A stretch of 64,000 nt of DNA, taken from contig OZ252297.1 in assembly GCA_965250275.1 (NCBI GenBank), forward strand, positions 3,100,001-3,164,000, in the 5' to 3' direction. Of this stretch, positions 50,768 through 60,196 are shown one piece after another. The translations under genes were made by a program, and so were the position numbers. The notes beneath the pieces were generated by a model. The model ran no database searches. It was given only the letters and a program-made list of their open reading frames with translations, and was not told the DNA's origin. This DNA is from G965250275 sp965250275 (GTDB lineage Bacteria > Pseudomonadota > Alphaproteobacteria > Rhodobacterales > Rhodobacteraceae). Positions within the stretch are counted from its first letter, which is position 1. Every line of letters begins with the position of its first letter.

Positions 50768-51517
50768 TCAGTGAAAGTAAACGCCTCCGTCGATGACGGT
50801 GGTTTGGCCTGTAGTTGTCTCGGACTGGCAGAAATGAACAACTTGCGAAGCTACATCTTGCATGGAAGTTGTGGTGCTTAAGGCAGCTTGGGACGCAAAG
50901 GCGTCCCGGAATTCGCTCGTGAGTTTTTGCGTCATAACAGTGCCCTCCATGAGACCGGGGGCTACGCAATTTACCGTCACCTTCGGCGCCAATGCGACCG
51001 CGAGACAGCGTGTCATCTGGATAACGCCCGCTTTCGAGACGGATTGGGCGATGCTTGCCCCCATGGGTTTAAGGCCGGCCATCGCAGCGACATTGACGAC
51101 CCGTCCGGCCCCGACATTTGACAGATGCGCCGCGGCAGCGCGCGAGACAAGCCATGGTCCACGCAGATTGTACTGCATGGTGTAGTCCCAGATTTCCGCT
51201 CCAAGCGTGTCGAGATCTTTGAAGGGAACGCTTTTGACCACTGCGGCGTTGTTGACCAGAATGTCCATGCCACCGAGCGCGTCCACCGCCTGATGGACGC
51301 CTGACGCGATGCTCGCCTCGTCACCCTGATCGAACGACACCGGCGTACCATGTCTTCCGAGACTGTTGACCGCCTTGGACACTGCAGCCACTCGCTCCTC
51401 GCCTTTGTAATAGCCAAGCGCCACATCGCAGCCAGCCGCTGCGAGCGATACCGCTATGTGCCGACCCAGCCCTCCGCTGGCGCCTGTCACAAACGCCTTT
51501 TTGCCCTTCAGATCCAT
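50768..51517 (-). CDS. SDR-family protein lacking the catalytic Tyr
   Basis: A 249-aa FabG-like short-chain dehydrogenase fold. The cofactor loop TGASGGLGRHIA and NNAAVV are present, and the C-terminus ends GQTTVIDGGVYFH as usual. The catalytic centre is changed: the Ser region reads NVAAMAG (Ala for Ser) and the Y-x-x-x-K motif reads Q-S-V-S-K, so Tyr is replaced by Gln while Lys stays. Classical reductase activity is therefore doubtful. ATG at 51517 chosen over a TTG one codon upstream. It begins 90 bp downstream of regulator paralogue 2 and may be its target. Confidence 0.87.
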   Translation of the reverse strand: MDLKGKKAFVTGASGGLGRHIAVSLAAAGCDVALGYYKGEERVAAVSKAVNSLGRHGTPVSFDQGDEASIASGVHQAVDALGGMDILVNNAAVVKSVPFKDLDTLGAEIWDYTMQYNLRGPWLVSRAAAAHLSNVGAGRVVNVAAMAGLKPMGASIAQSVSKAGVIQMTRCLAVALAPKVTVNCVAPGLMEGTVMTQKLTSEFRDAFASQAALSTTTSMQDVASQVVHFCQSETTTGQTTVIDGGVYFH

Positions 51518-51607
51518 CAATCACTCGCTTTGGGTTTATGCTCCTTTCTGAGGCCTAGCAAAACCCAATGGTCGAATCCTGTGGAGAGTCTGTGGGACAC
51601 GAAAAAC

Positions 51608-53095
51608 TCAATAACCCAATGCGCGAAAGTGCTTTTCGACCTTGGCGCGCTTTACACCCCTGGCCGGTACGGCAGCACAGTAGTCGGAGAAACCATAACC
51701 TGGTCGCTTTCGCCGAACCTCGGCTGCCAGCCTGTGTGCTTCGGCTTCCGCGCCGGTGGCATGCAAAAGCCAAGAGGCGATAGCCTGCGCTTGATGGTGC
51801 GCTTTCGGGTCTCGCGCTGCGTCAAGCGCCAGCCGGCGCGCGCTGTCCATATCACCCAAGAAAAAACACAGATCGGCTTCTAGCAAATCAAAGGCGTAAC
51901 GGATCGGGTCAAACGGGCTCAGGCGCCGCGCCTTTTGCACCAGTGGTATCGCGTCCGGCGTTGGCGTCCCATCATGGCTCATGGTCCAGCCCAGCGTATA
52001 GTAAGCATTTGCGAAGCTGGGGTTCAGTGAAATTGATCTTCGCAAAGCGCGGCGGGCCTCGTCCGTTTCACCGGCGATCAGCAGTGCGCGACCGGATACC
52101 CAATGCGCTTGCGGATCATGCTCATTGAGCTCCAAGGCCTCGTTTGCGAGCACCATGGCATCGGTCTCCGCATCGGCCCGCTCGCTGCCTGACAGCAGGA
52201 AAGCCCGTTGCCACGCAAGATGAGACTGGGCCGCTCGAATACGTGATGATCGGCGATCGAGCGTGGCTGCGCGCCGCAAAAGCGCATCAACGTCTTCGGC
52301 GTCCTCGACTTTGAACTGCATCATTGTGCGAACAGCCCGGTGATACGCACTCCAGGCGTCGAGGCTGTCAATTGGGCGCAGTTTTTCGTGATCCGAAGCG
52401 TGGATGATGATTTCAGTTTCAACGCTGTTTGCAATTTCGTCGGCCAAATTGGCAAGGCCGCGGATTAATTCGTCCATCGACATTGTGACTCGGTCGGCCC
52501 AAACGACCTCTCCGCTTTGCGCGTTTGACAAAAGCAGGGTCAAAGCTGCACTGGTCCCAGAGCCGCTCAATCGGCCTGATAGTGAGTAACTTGCGCCGAG
52601 TTGACCTATAGGTTTGACTTGTAGATCGGAGCTTTCAAGAGCAGCCAGTGCGCTTTGATGGGATATGACGGCAAAGCTGCGCGTGCGGGCAAGCGCCGCC
52701 GTCACATCCAGCGTTAAGGCCAGTGCAGAGTGATCCGTCGCTTCATCGGAGGCAAATGGTACAATGACTAAGGCGGGTTGACGCGCGTTGTCTTCGAGCA
52801 GGATTTTGGAAACAAGTTGTACCCCGCGACCGTAGACGGTTTTCACAACCGACTGGCGACGGCCATCATCCCCAACGGCAATTCGCAAGTCGCGAACTGC
52901 CGCAGAAATTGCGTCATCTGAAACCGGACGGCCGTTCCAAACCCTCTCGATCAGTGTGTTCTTATCAACCACATCGCCCTTGGCATCCACCAAAACGAGC
53001 AGCAGATCGAACACACGGGTTTCAACGTGAACGCTTTCGCCGTTTCGCAACAACTCCCGTGCATCTGGCCGCAGAATAAGTTGGTCTGAAGTCAT
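51608..53095 (-). CDS. Winged-helix regulator with C-terminal TPR domain, paralogue 2
   Basis: A 495-aa protein with the same layout as the gene at 41900. The OmpR-type winged helix (about residues 20-100) has VVDKNTLIERVWNGRPVSD and VVKTVYGRGVQLV. The middle effector domain starts ALVIVPFASDEA, a weaker form of the motif in the other paralogues, and TPR repeats follow (for example LNPSFANAYYTLGW). No membrane helix. The ATG at 53095 has GGGAA upstream and is preferred to 53125. The neighbouring SDR gene lies 90 bp downstream on the same strand. Confidence 0.87.
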   Translation of the reverse strand: MTSDQLILRPDARELLRNGESVHVETRVFDLLLVLVDAKGDVVDKNTLIERVWNGRPVSDDAISAAVRDLRIAVGDDGRRQSVVKTVYGRGVQLVSKILLEDNARQPALVIVPFASDEATDHSALALTLDVTAALARTRSFAVISHQSALAALESSDLQVKPIGQLGASYSLSGRLSGSGTSAALTLLLSNAQSGEVVWADRVTMSMDELIRGLANLADEIANSVETEIIIHASDHEKLRPIDSLDAWSAYHRAVRTMMQFKVEDAEDVDALLRRAATLDRRSSRIRAAQSHLAWQRAFLLSGSERADAETDAMVLANEALELNEHDPQAHWVSGRALLIAGETDEARRALRRSISLNPSFANAYYTLGWTMSHDGTPTPDAIPLVQKARRLSPFDPIRYAFDLLEADLCFFLGDMDSARRLALDAARDPKAHHQAQAIASWLLHATGAEAEAHRLAAEVRRKRPGYGFSDYCAAVPARGVKRAKVEKHFRALGY

Positions 53096-53518
53096 TGGTT
53101 CCCAGTGAGCCGACAGTTTTCTCATTTAAGTGGCTACGATCTTCGAGCCCACCATCCTTTTTGAAACGGTTACCAGCGTGGGTCCGAGAAACATTTTGTC
53201 TCGGCGTGCCGACATGAACGCTCAGAAACATCAATGACAAGTCGCAGCAATGCAATCCAAGCGCGGTGTATTGATGTATATTCGGACTTTTCAGCGCGTC
53301 TGCTGAAAAGTGATCCGCACGATTTTCTGCAATGCAGTGGTTCAATCGGGCTTAATGCGCTACGCCGTGACGGCCCACTGCCATGACGTTGCTCAGGATG
53401 CGTCGAACGCACGCTGTTGCTAAAGAAGCCGCCGGTGAGGTTGGTGTCTGTCAATAGGTTTGGCTTCGACACCCATCTGGGCCATGGCAAGGGGGAAAGC
53501 GCTGCCGATTGAGATTCA
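53096..53518. other. Intergenic region between regulator paralogues 2 and 3
   Basis: About 423 bp with no supported gene. It should contain the promoter of paralogue 2. Frames here lack family similarity and good start sites. No operator or terminator was recognised. Confidence 0.4.
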
Positions 53519-55158
53519 TTAGCTATTCCTGCCAAATGCCCCGGCATCGTCGAGGAACGAGATATAGGTCTCCATGGGTTCACTGTCCTGAAATGGATAG
53601 GTAGTCCGCACGTAGTCTTCGCTGAAATCCGGCTGAGGCGATTTGAAGCGTTCTACCGCTTCCTGCGCACGCTCCATTTCCCCGGCCTGAGAAAGTGCAG
53701 CGATGGCGCGCTGCAAACCGCGGGAGTAGTCCGGGGCTAGTGCAATTAACCGAATCGCCGCCTCAACTGCCTCTTCGCGGTTACCAAGGAGCATGTGACA
53801 GGTTGTTAGATCCCCCAGAACTCCTGCGGAGTTTGGAGAATTCGGGTTCAGGCGAAAACGGCCAGCAAATGCTCCAATGCTTCTTCGGTCTTGCCTGCAT
53901 TCTCCAATACGCAGCCAAGCGCGTGCCTGGCCGTTGTATCCGACGGGTTGAGCCGAACGCTTTCGCGCGCATGAAACTCGGCCTCAACGAACTCATGACG
54001 TCCGAACAAAAGTGCAAGCGCCCGGTAACATCTGGCTTCCCAATTAGCGGGGTTGATCTCCATTGCCCTATGCGAAGCATTTAGCGTGGCACTGATGCAC
54101 GCCTCTCGGTCATTTGCCCAGCCCACTATCGTTTCCCGCCAATAGCGCTTGGCAAGCCATGCCCAAGCGCGCGCCATCCCGGGGTCTTTTTGTAGAGCCT
54201 CCTGCAACAACTGCTTTTGTTCTTCGTTTGCAGCGGGCGTTCCGTAAGCCTCGCCGGCACGTCGTTGGGATTCGCCAGCCGCCAGCAACAATTGCCATGC
54301 CGACAAGTCGTTCGGGCGCACCTGCAAAAGCCGCTGGGAGTTGGCCCGTGATAGCTCGGGTTCAATCTGAGCCACGATTGCGCGGCTTACCTCTTCCTCG
54401 AAATCGAAAAGGTTGTCGAGCGTCCCGTCAAAATTGCGGGACCAGATCGAGTTACCATCTGCGATCGAACTCAGCGTTGCGTCTATCCTCACCCTATCGC
54501 CGATTGAGCGAACCGAACCAGAGAGTGCATAGGACGCTCCAAGTTTTCGGCCCGTTTCACGCACGTCTATCTCGCAGGCTGACCTGTGGCTTACAGCTTC
54601 GGGACCGATGACGGGAAACGATCGCCAATGCGACAGGTTCAGCCGAACTTCCTGTGCCAAACCAAGCGCGAGCGCAAAATCCGGCCCGTCCCTGTTTGCG
54701 CAGTCAAAGCCGACGACAAGCACCGAGGGACGATCGAAAATCGCCATCGAAGCTGCTTCCGGTGTCATGCTCGAAACCGTGTCATCGGCCGCAACTTTGG
54801 CAGCTGGTGCACCTCTGGACATGAGGTTCTCAGATGGGGCACGTGACGAGTTCACGCTAATCATTCCGTCGAAACGGAAGCCGCGCCCACGCACTGTCCT
54901 TAACCAGGCCGGCGAAGAGCCATCGTCGCCGATCGCCCGTCGTGCCGCTTTGATTGCCGTGGAAATTGCTGCGTCTGAAACTATACGGCCGCCCCAAACC
55001 GACGTAATAAGTTCTTCTTTGTCGATCAAACGTCCTTGGTTCTCTAGCATATGGATGAGAAGCGAAAACGCGCGTGGCTCGACAGGAATCGGGCCACCGG
55101 CTCCACGCAGCTCCCCGCGATTGAGATCAAGGACAAATTCGCCGAATGCGTACTCCAT
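53519..55158 (-). pseudogene. Winged-helix/TPR regulator, paralogue 3, split by a frameshift
   Basis: The intact part runs from the ATG at 55158 to a TGA at 53848. It has the OmpR-type winged helix (LIDKEELITSVWGGRIVSD, WLRTVRGRGFRFDG), the effector domain and first TPRs. Just before the stop the next TPR continues in another frame (FRLNPNSPNSAGVLGDLTTC) down to a stop at 53519. Adding one base in the A/T run at 53855-53858 (AAAA on plus) would join them into about 546 aa, close to the 523 and 495 aa of its paralogues. It is a single-base deletion, a sequencing error or, less likely, slippage. The truncated form may still bind DNA. Confidence 0.85.
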
Positions 55159-55284
55159 GAGGATAAGGTTAACCAACCACCAACAAATCACCAAGATTTC
55201 CCTTAATGGCGCTCAAGCGGCCGATCTTGGAGCGGTGCAGTCTGTTTTCCACACAGACAGCTTATCGACTCAAGGAGCACGATC

Positions 55285-55509
55285 ATGTTTACAACCACTC
55301 TGAACTGCTTGGTTACTGCGCTGCCAGTAATGCTTCGGCTCGGCGCGCCAAGGAAATCCGAACGTCACGGGCCGCTACCCACTTGGTCCAATGATCCTCA
55401 ACTCTCGGAACAGCTTCTAAGGGATACTGGCCTAACGGTGGAAGATCTCGGCGTACACAAAGCTCGCGACGAGAAAAAGTCTTTCTTCCAACAGCAAAAC
55501 TACTGGTAA
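55285..55509 (+). CDS. Small DUF1127-like protein (74 aa)
   Basis: Has a good Shine-Dalgarno (AAGGAG, about 8 bp upstream of the ATG). The protein begins MFTTTLNCLV and has the C-terminal motif LLRDTGLTVEDLG, close to the RDIGLTREDI pattern of DUF1127 small proteins, which in alphaproteobacteria bind RNA or modulate phosphate and stress metabolism. The Arg-rich segment typical of DUF1127 is weaker here. It is divergent from regulator paralogue 3 across 126 bp and may be controlled by it. Confidence 0.6.
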   Translation: MFTTTLNCLVTALPVMLRLGAPRKSERHGPLPTWSNDPQLSEQLLRDTGLTVEDLGVHKARDEKKSFFQQQNYW

Positions 55510-55693
55510 CTGTGCCCAAGTGGCATGTTCGTATGGATTTCGGCGCCTCCTTTCGCACTTAAACGCTGTGCTACGAAGGTCCGCTTTGTCCGCAAAGCAG
55601 TCGCTGGAAAAGAACTAGAATCCGCGCTGCGACTAAGGCGCGGATAGGAACCCGCTTGCAAGCCCTATCGCATCACGAAGATAGCCCTCGACC

Positions 55694-56371
55694 CTAATTC
55701 CCAAGTGCCTTGTCCAGGCGCGCCGCGTTGCAGAAGCAGCGTTTGGCGTATTCGACCTTGCGGTCAGCGTCGGCGATGTAGCCGGCGGCAATGCCGCAGT
55801 CCTCGCGCGCGGCCCCGGCCATCTGATAGGCCGCACCATTGCTGCCATTGCTCTGAAGCTGCGCCAGCACGGTCACGGCGTTGCTCAGCCGCGCCTCGAT
55901 ATCGGTCTGCAATGCGGCCCCGACCGACGCTGAGGTCAGCGCCACGTCGCGATAGCTGCGACAGGCGGCCAGAATATCCTCCAGACCCACGGTGACGCGC
56001 CGGTTCGCCCGTTCGGGCGTGGCAACCGCCACCAGCAGCTCACGTTTGCCCCGGCTTTCGATGGTGCCCACCCGGTCAACCGGTGCCCCTGCCGCGATCA
56101 GTGCGTTGGCCACCGCCTGCGCCCGCCGCAACCCAAGGTTGTCGTTGTAGGCATTGCTGCCCACCGCATCGGTGTAGCCCACCACGACACTGGGTTTGTA
56201 GGACGTGGTCGCCTTCAGCCGCTCTGCGATCTCCTGCACCTCGGCCAGTGCCGTGGCGTCCAGCTCAGCACTGTCAAAATCGAAGTTGACCGTGCCAAAG
56301 GTCTGGGCGACCGCCTGGGAGCTGAACACGATAAAAACGGCCAGCATCATCCATCTGAGAGCGTTGTGCAT
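55694..56371 (-). CDS. OmpA-family outer-membrane / peptidoglycan-binding protein
   Basis: A 225-aa exported protein. Sec signal peptide with cleavage after AVA, near residue 22. The OmpA-C domain follows directly, with NFDFDSAELDATALAEV, GYTDAVGSNAYNDNLGLRRA (peptidoglycan-binding Asp and Arg) and ANRRVTV. The rest is helical with four Cys. There is no beta-barrel, so it is a periplasmic or lipid-free peptidoglycan anchor type. Divergent from the tolC-like gene across 104 bp. OmpA-like genes commonly accompany giant adhesin export loci of this class. Confidence 0.88.
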   Translation of the reverse strand: MHNALRWMMLAVFIVFSSQAVAQTFGTVNFDFDSAELDATALAEVQEIAERLKATTSYKPSVVVGYTDAVGSNAYNDNLGLRRAQAVANALIAAGAPVDRVGTIESRGKRELLVAVATPERANRRVTVGLEDILAACRSYRDVALTSASVGAALQTDIEARLSNAVTVLAQLQSNGSNGAAYQMAGAAREDCGIAAGYIADADRKVEYAKRCFCNAARLDKALGN

Positions 56372-56475
56372 CCGGATCCCCCGTTTTGTGCATCCTTTGT
56401 GCCATTGTTCTTTACCATCGACAATCTAAGTGGCAAGAAAAGAGGCATAAAATACTCATCTGATAAGGTGCTCGC

Positions 56476-57939
56476 ATGCGCTACGGGCCACGGGGAACTC
56501 AGAAGCCAAAGAATCGCGGCCGCGCCGCGCTCCTAAACGCGCTTTGCGCGTCCATGGCGGGGCTCTGGTTCGGATTGGGCACGGCCCCGGCGATGGCGCT
56601 CTCGCTGAAAGATGCGATCATCTATGTGCTGGAGACCAACCCCGAAATCACAACAGCCGAGGCCAACAAACAGGCCATCGAATTCGAGTTGGATCAGGCG
56701 CGCAGCTTCTTTGCCCCTCGCTTTGAACTCGAGGCCTGGGCAGGGTCCAGCTACAATGACGGCACAACCACGCCGGATCTGACCTCGGCAGCTGATCCCA
56801 TCGAAGGGTATCAGTTCATCGGTCGGGTGTCCCAACTGCTCTATGACGGATATGCGACCCGGTCCGAGATCGAGCGGCAGGCCTACCGGATTGACGCGGC
56901 GGCGCTCCGCACGCTTGAACGCGCGGAGTTCCTGTCGCTCGAAGCGATCCGGGCCTATGCCGATGTGCTGCGAACCCAGCAACTGGTCTCGCTGGCGCGC
57001 CAGAACCTCTCCTACCACCGTGAGGTGCGGGATCGCCTGCAGCGCGGATTTGACACCGGCGTTGTGCCCGTTGGCGATCTGCAGCAAGCCGAAGAGCGGA
57101 TCTTTCTGGCTGAAGACACGCTGATCGATTTCCAGCTCAATGCCGAGAACTTCAAAACCGGGTTCCTGGCCATTGTTGGCGTGGAACCCGCGAACCTGTC
57201 TGCCATTGCCTCTGCCGGAAGCAATGTGCCTGCAACGCTGGACGCCGCTTTGGCCAACGCCCGTAGAAAGAACCCCAACGTTCTCTTTGCGCAGGCCGAT
57301 GTGGGCGCGTCCGAGGCGCTGATGCGCCAGGTCGACGCGAACAAGTACCCTACCCTGTCGCTGGAAGCGGACGTGCGGCTGGGCGAGGATGTGAGCGGCT
57401 ACGAGGGGGATGTGTCCGAGGGACGCGTCGGGCTTGTTCTGCGCTATGACTTTCAGGGCGGCGCCAAACGCGCTGCACGTCAGGAGCAGATCAAGCGCGT
57501 GAACGAAAGCCGCGCACGCCTGTTGACGCAATCGCGTCTGGTGGAACGCGAGGTGCGCCGAAGCTGGTCCAGCCTGAAGGCCGCGGATCGCAGGGCCATT
57601 GCCCTGCGCAGTCAGGCATCACTGGCACGTGACCTGCGTGGCACTTACGAGAAAGAGTACGAGGTTGGGCTGCGGTCTCTTCTGGATGTGCTGAACACGC
57701 AAAACGCCTTGTTTCAGGCCGAGGCCAATCTCGTGAACGCCAACTCGTTGCGCACCTTTGTGGGGTATCGCCTGCTCGCCGCATCCGGCACGCTCTTGTC
57801 GTCGCTCGGGATCGAGCCGCCCGAAGACGCCAAACCCTATGCCCGCGAGCAGCAGAACGCGCCGGGCGTCAATCTGAGCGGTGGAGAAACCCAGTTTGAC
57901 GCAAAGTCTTTCAGCGACTGGCGCAAAGCACAGCGCTAG
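56476..57939 (+). CDS. TolC-family outer-membrane efflux/secretion protein
   Basis: A 487-aa protein. Signal peptide ends AMA before LSLKDAI, near residue 41. The long helical repeats of the TolC trunk follow, with LLYDGYATRSEIERQAYRI in the first half and EYEVGLRSLLDVLNTQNALF in the second. The ATG at 56476 has AAGGTG upstream. It is followed by the ABC and HlyD-type genes on the same strand, forming a complete type I secretion tripartite set. It corresponds to LapE/AggA in LapA-type systems. Confidence 0.92.
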   Translation: MRYGPRGTQKPKNRGRAALLNALCASMAGLWFGLGTAPAMALSLKDAIIYVLETNPEITTAEANKQAIEFELDQARSFFAPRFELEAWAGSSYNDGTTTPDLTSAADPIEGYQFIGRVSQLLYDGYATRSEIERQAYRIDAAALRTLERAEFLSLEAIRAYADVLRTQQLVSLARQNLSYHREVRDRLQRGFDTGVVPVGDLQQAEERIFLAEDTLIDFQLNAENFKTGFLAIVGVEPANLSAIASAGSNVPATLDAALANARRKNPNVLFAQADVGASEALMRQVDANKYPTLSLEADVRLGEDVSGYEGDVSEGRVGLVLRYDFQGGAKRAARQEQIKRVNESRARLLTQSRLVEREVRRSWSSLKAADRRAIALRSQASLARDLRGTYEKEYEVGLRSLLDVLNTQNALFQAEANLVNANSLRTFVGYRLLAASGTLLSSLGIEPPEDAKPYAREQQNAPGVNLSGGETQFDAKSFSDWRKAQR

Positions 57940-58018
57940 CGTCTGAAGACCTGCCGGCACAGATCGGAGACCTCCAATCGCATCAGACAATCCTGCACCA
58001 ACCGGCAAGTCAGCGAAC

Positions 58019-60196
58019 GTGATCTTAGCGCCGAAACCCAAGCCTGCGGAAGCGCAGGACTGGGGATTTGACCCGATCAGCCGTGATCCGCTTTTGACCG
58101 CGATGGCGCAGTGCATGTTGCTGAATGGGCGCGACGTCGGCACGGACACCTTACTGGCAGGGTTGCCATTGCCGTTGGATGGCCGTCTCACGCCGCCATT
58201 GGCTGTGCAGGCCGCCGAAACGCAAGGATTTCGCGCGAAACTGTCCCGCCAGGCGCTCGACCGCATTGCCTCGGAGCTCTTGCCTTGCGTGCTCTTTCTA
58301 AAGGGGCGCGGTGCATGCGTGCTTGTGGGCAAGGACCGAGACACAGCACGGATCATCCGGCCCGAAAGCTCAGAAGACCCGCAGGACGTGGCACTGACCG
58401 ACTTGACCAAGGAGTTTGACGGGCACGTCTTGTTGCTGCGCGAAGACCCCGATGCTGCGGACGCCAGCACGCCCGAACCTACGCCAATGCCCCGGCACTG
58501 GTTCTGGAGTGCGGCACGGCAGTACTGGCCCGAGTACAGCCAGGTGATCCTGGCCTCGGTCGTGGTCAACATCCTGGCGCTGGCCACGCCGATCTTCACG
58601 ATGACTGTCTATGACCGGGTGTTTCCCAATGCCGCGCTGATCACCTTGTGGTCGCTTGTCGCGGGCATCGCGCTCGCCATGGTCTTTGACGGCATCCTCA
58701 AATGGGTGCGCGCAGGCGTGGTCGACCGGGTCGGTCGCAGCGTCGATCAGGCCGTCTCTTCCACGCTGTTCCGTCATATCTCGGATTTGCGGCTGGATGA
58801 TCGCAGCGTTCCCACGGGTGCAATGATCAACACCTTGAAAGACTATGAGCAAGTTCGGGATTTCTTCTCGTCGCAGACCGTGGCGACGCTGACCGACTTT
58901 TGTTTTGGCCTCTTCTTTGTCGCCGTCATCTACTATATCGGCGGTCCCCTCGCCTACCCGCCTGCGATCGCCTATGTGCTCGTGCTGGTGTTCGGCCTTG
59001 TAATCCTGTGGCCCCTGCGGGCGGCTTCGGACAAGGCACGACAGACAACAGGCAATAAGAATGCCGTGGCCGTCGAAGCGGTGTCCGAGCTCGAAACCCT
59101 GAAATCCATTGCCGGCCAAGGCCGGATGCAGGCGCGGTGGGAGCGTCAGGTTGCTGACAGCGGGGCAGCCGTTGAACACAGCAAAAAACTCGCAACCTTT
59201 GCCACGACAATGACCGGGCTGGCACAGCAGGCATCCTCGGTCGGCATCATCGTGATCGGTGTGTATCTTGCGCTTGAAGGTCAGGTCACAATGGGGGCCG
59301 TGATTGCGTCAATGATCCTGTCGGGTCGAGCGCTGGCGCCAACTGCTGCTGTTGCGAGCCTCTTCGTCCGGGCAGGCTTCGCCTTCTCCACCCTCAAAAG
59401 TCTGAACCAGTTGATGGCGCGCCCATCAGACGCGCAGCCGCGCAAGAATGCTATCAATGCGAGCCTCGATACCGGGGCGTACCAGCTTGACGGTGTTGGC
59501 CTTAGCTATCCCGACGCCACACTGCCTTCGTTGACGGATGTTTCGCTGCGTATCGCCGGGCAGGAGCGCATAGGCGTGATCGGCGCGGTGGGCGCCGGCA
59601 AAACAAGCCTCGTTCGGCTCTTGGCCGGTCTTTTGCATCCCAGCACGGGGATCGTTCTGCTGGATGGGCTGAACATCGATCAGTTGAGTCCAGCACGGGT
59701 TCGCAGCCAAGTTCAGTTGGTACCTCAAGATGCGGTCCTGTTCTCTGGCACGCTTGCCGAAAACATCGCCTTTGGCGCAACGGCGGTCAGCGGGGATGAG
59801 ATCATGCGCGCAGCACGGGCGGCAGGTGTCGATCAGTTCGCCGCGCAGCATCCCGAAGGGTTTTCCATGCCGATTGCCGAACGAGGGCGCAACCTGTCGG
59901 GCGGGCAGCGGCAGATGGTGGCGCTGGCCCGTGCGCTTTTGGCCAACCCCCGCGTTCTGATCCTGGACGAACCCACCAGTTCGATGGACACCCAGACCGA
60001 AGCCATATTCATCCGGAGGCTGGGTCAAATCCTGACCGAGCGCCCCATGACGCTGATCGTTTCCACGCACCGAATGGGGCTGCTGAGCCTCGTGGACCGC
60101 CTCATCCTGCTGGATAAGGGCAAAATCCGAGCCGATGATGACAAACAGACGGTTCTGAAAACCCTATCCACACAACCGAGCGGGGTCGGCGCGTGA
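58019..60196 (+). CDS. LapB-like type I secretion ABC transporter (permease-ATPase)
   Basis: A 725-aa inner-membrane exporter. The N-terminal 150 residues are C39-like but lack an obvious catalytic Cys-His pair, as in LapB/HlyB pseudo-peptidase domains. Six membrane helices span about 165-470, and the ATPase has Walker A GAVGAGKTS near 522, signature LSGGQRQ near 626 and Walker B VLILDEP near 646. The GTG at 58019 is the only fitting start; its Shine-Dalgarno is weak. It overlaps the HlyD-type gene by 4 bp. The giant protein at 23.7 kb is the likely substrate. Confidence 0.92.
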   Translation: MILAPKPKPAEAQDWGFDPISRDPLLTAMAQCMLLNGRDVGTDTLLAGLPLPLDGRLTPPLAVQAAETQGFRAKLSRQALDRIASELLPCVLFLKGRGACVLVGKDRDTARIIRPESSEDPQDVALTDLTKEFDGHVLLLREDPDAADASTPEPTPMPRHWFWSAARQYWPEYSQVILASVVVNILALATPIFTMTVYDRVFPNAALITLWSLVAGIALAMVFDGILKWVRAGVVDRVGRSVDQAVSSTLFRHISDLRLDDRSVPTGAMINTLKDYEQVRDFFSSQTVATLTDFCFGLFFVAVIYYIGGPLAYPPAIAYVLVLVFGLVILWPLRAASDKARQTTGNKNAVAVEAVSELETLKSIAGQGRMQARWERQVADSGAAVEHSKKLATFATTMTGLAQQASSVGIIVIGVYLALEGQVTMGAVIASMILSGRALAPTAAVASLFVRAGFAFSTLKSLNQLMARPSDAQPRKNAINASLDTGAYQLDGVGLSYPDATLPSLTDVSLRIAGQERIGVIGAVGAGKTSLVRLLAGLLHPSTGIVLLDGLNIDQLSPARVRSQVQLVPQDAVLFSGTLAENIAFGATAVSGDEIMRAARAAGVDQFAAQHPEGFSMPIAERGRNLSGGQRQMVALARALLANPRVLILDEPTSSMDTQTEAIFIRRLGQILTERPMTLIVSTHRMGLLSLVDRLILLDKGKIRADDDKQTVLKTLSTQPSGVGA

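Noticed and set aside
55583..55598. Small hairpin GCTTTG-TCCG-CAAAGC as terminator
   Set aside because: The stem is only 6 bp and no T-run follows, so a factor-independent terminator is not supported.
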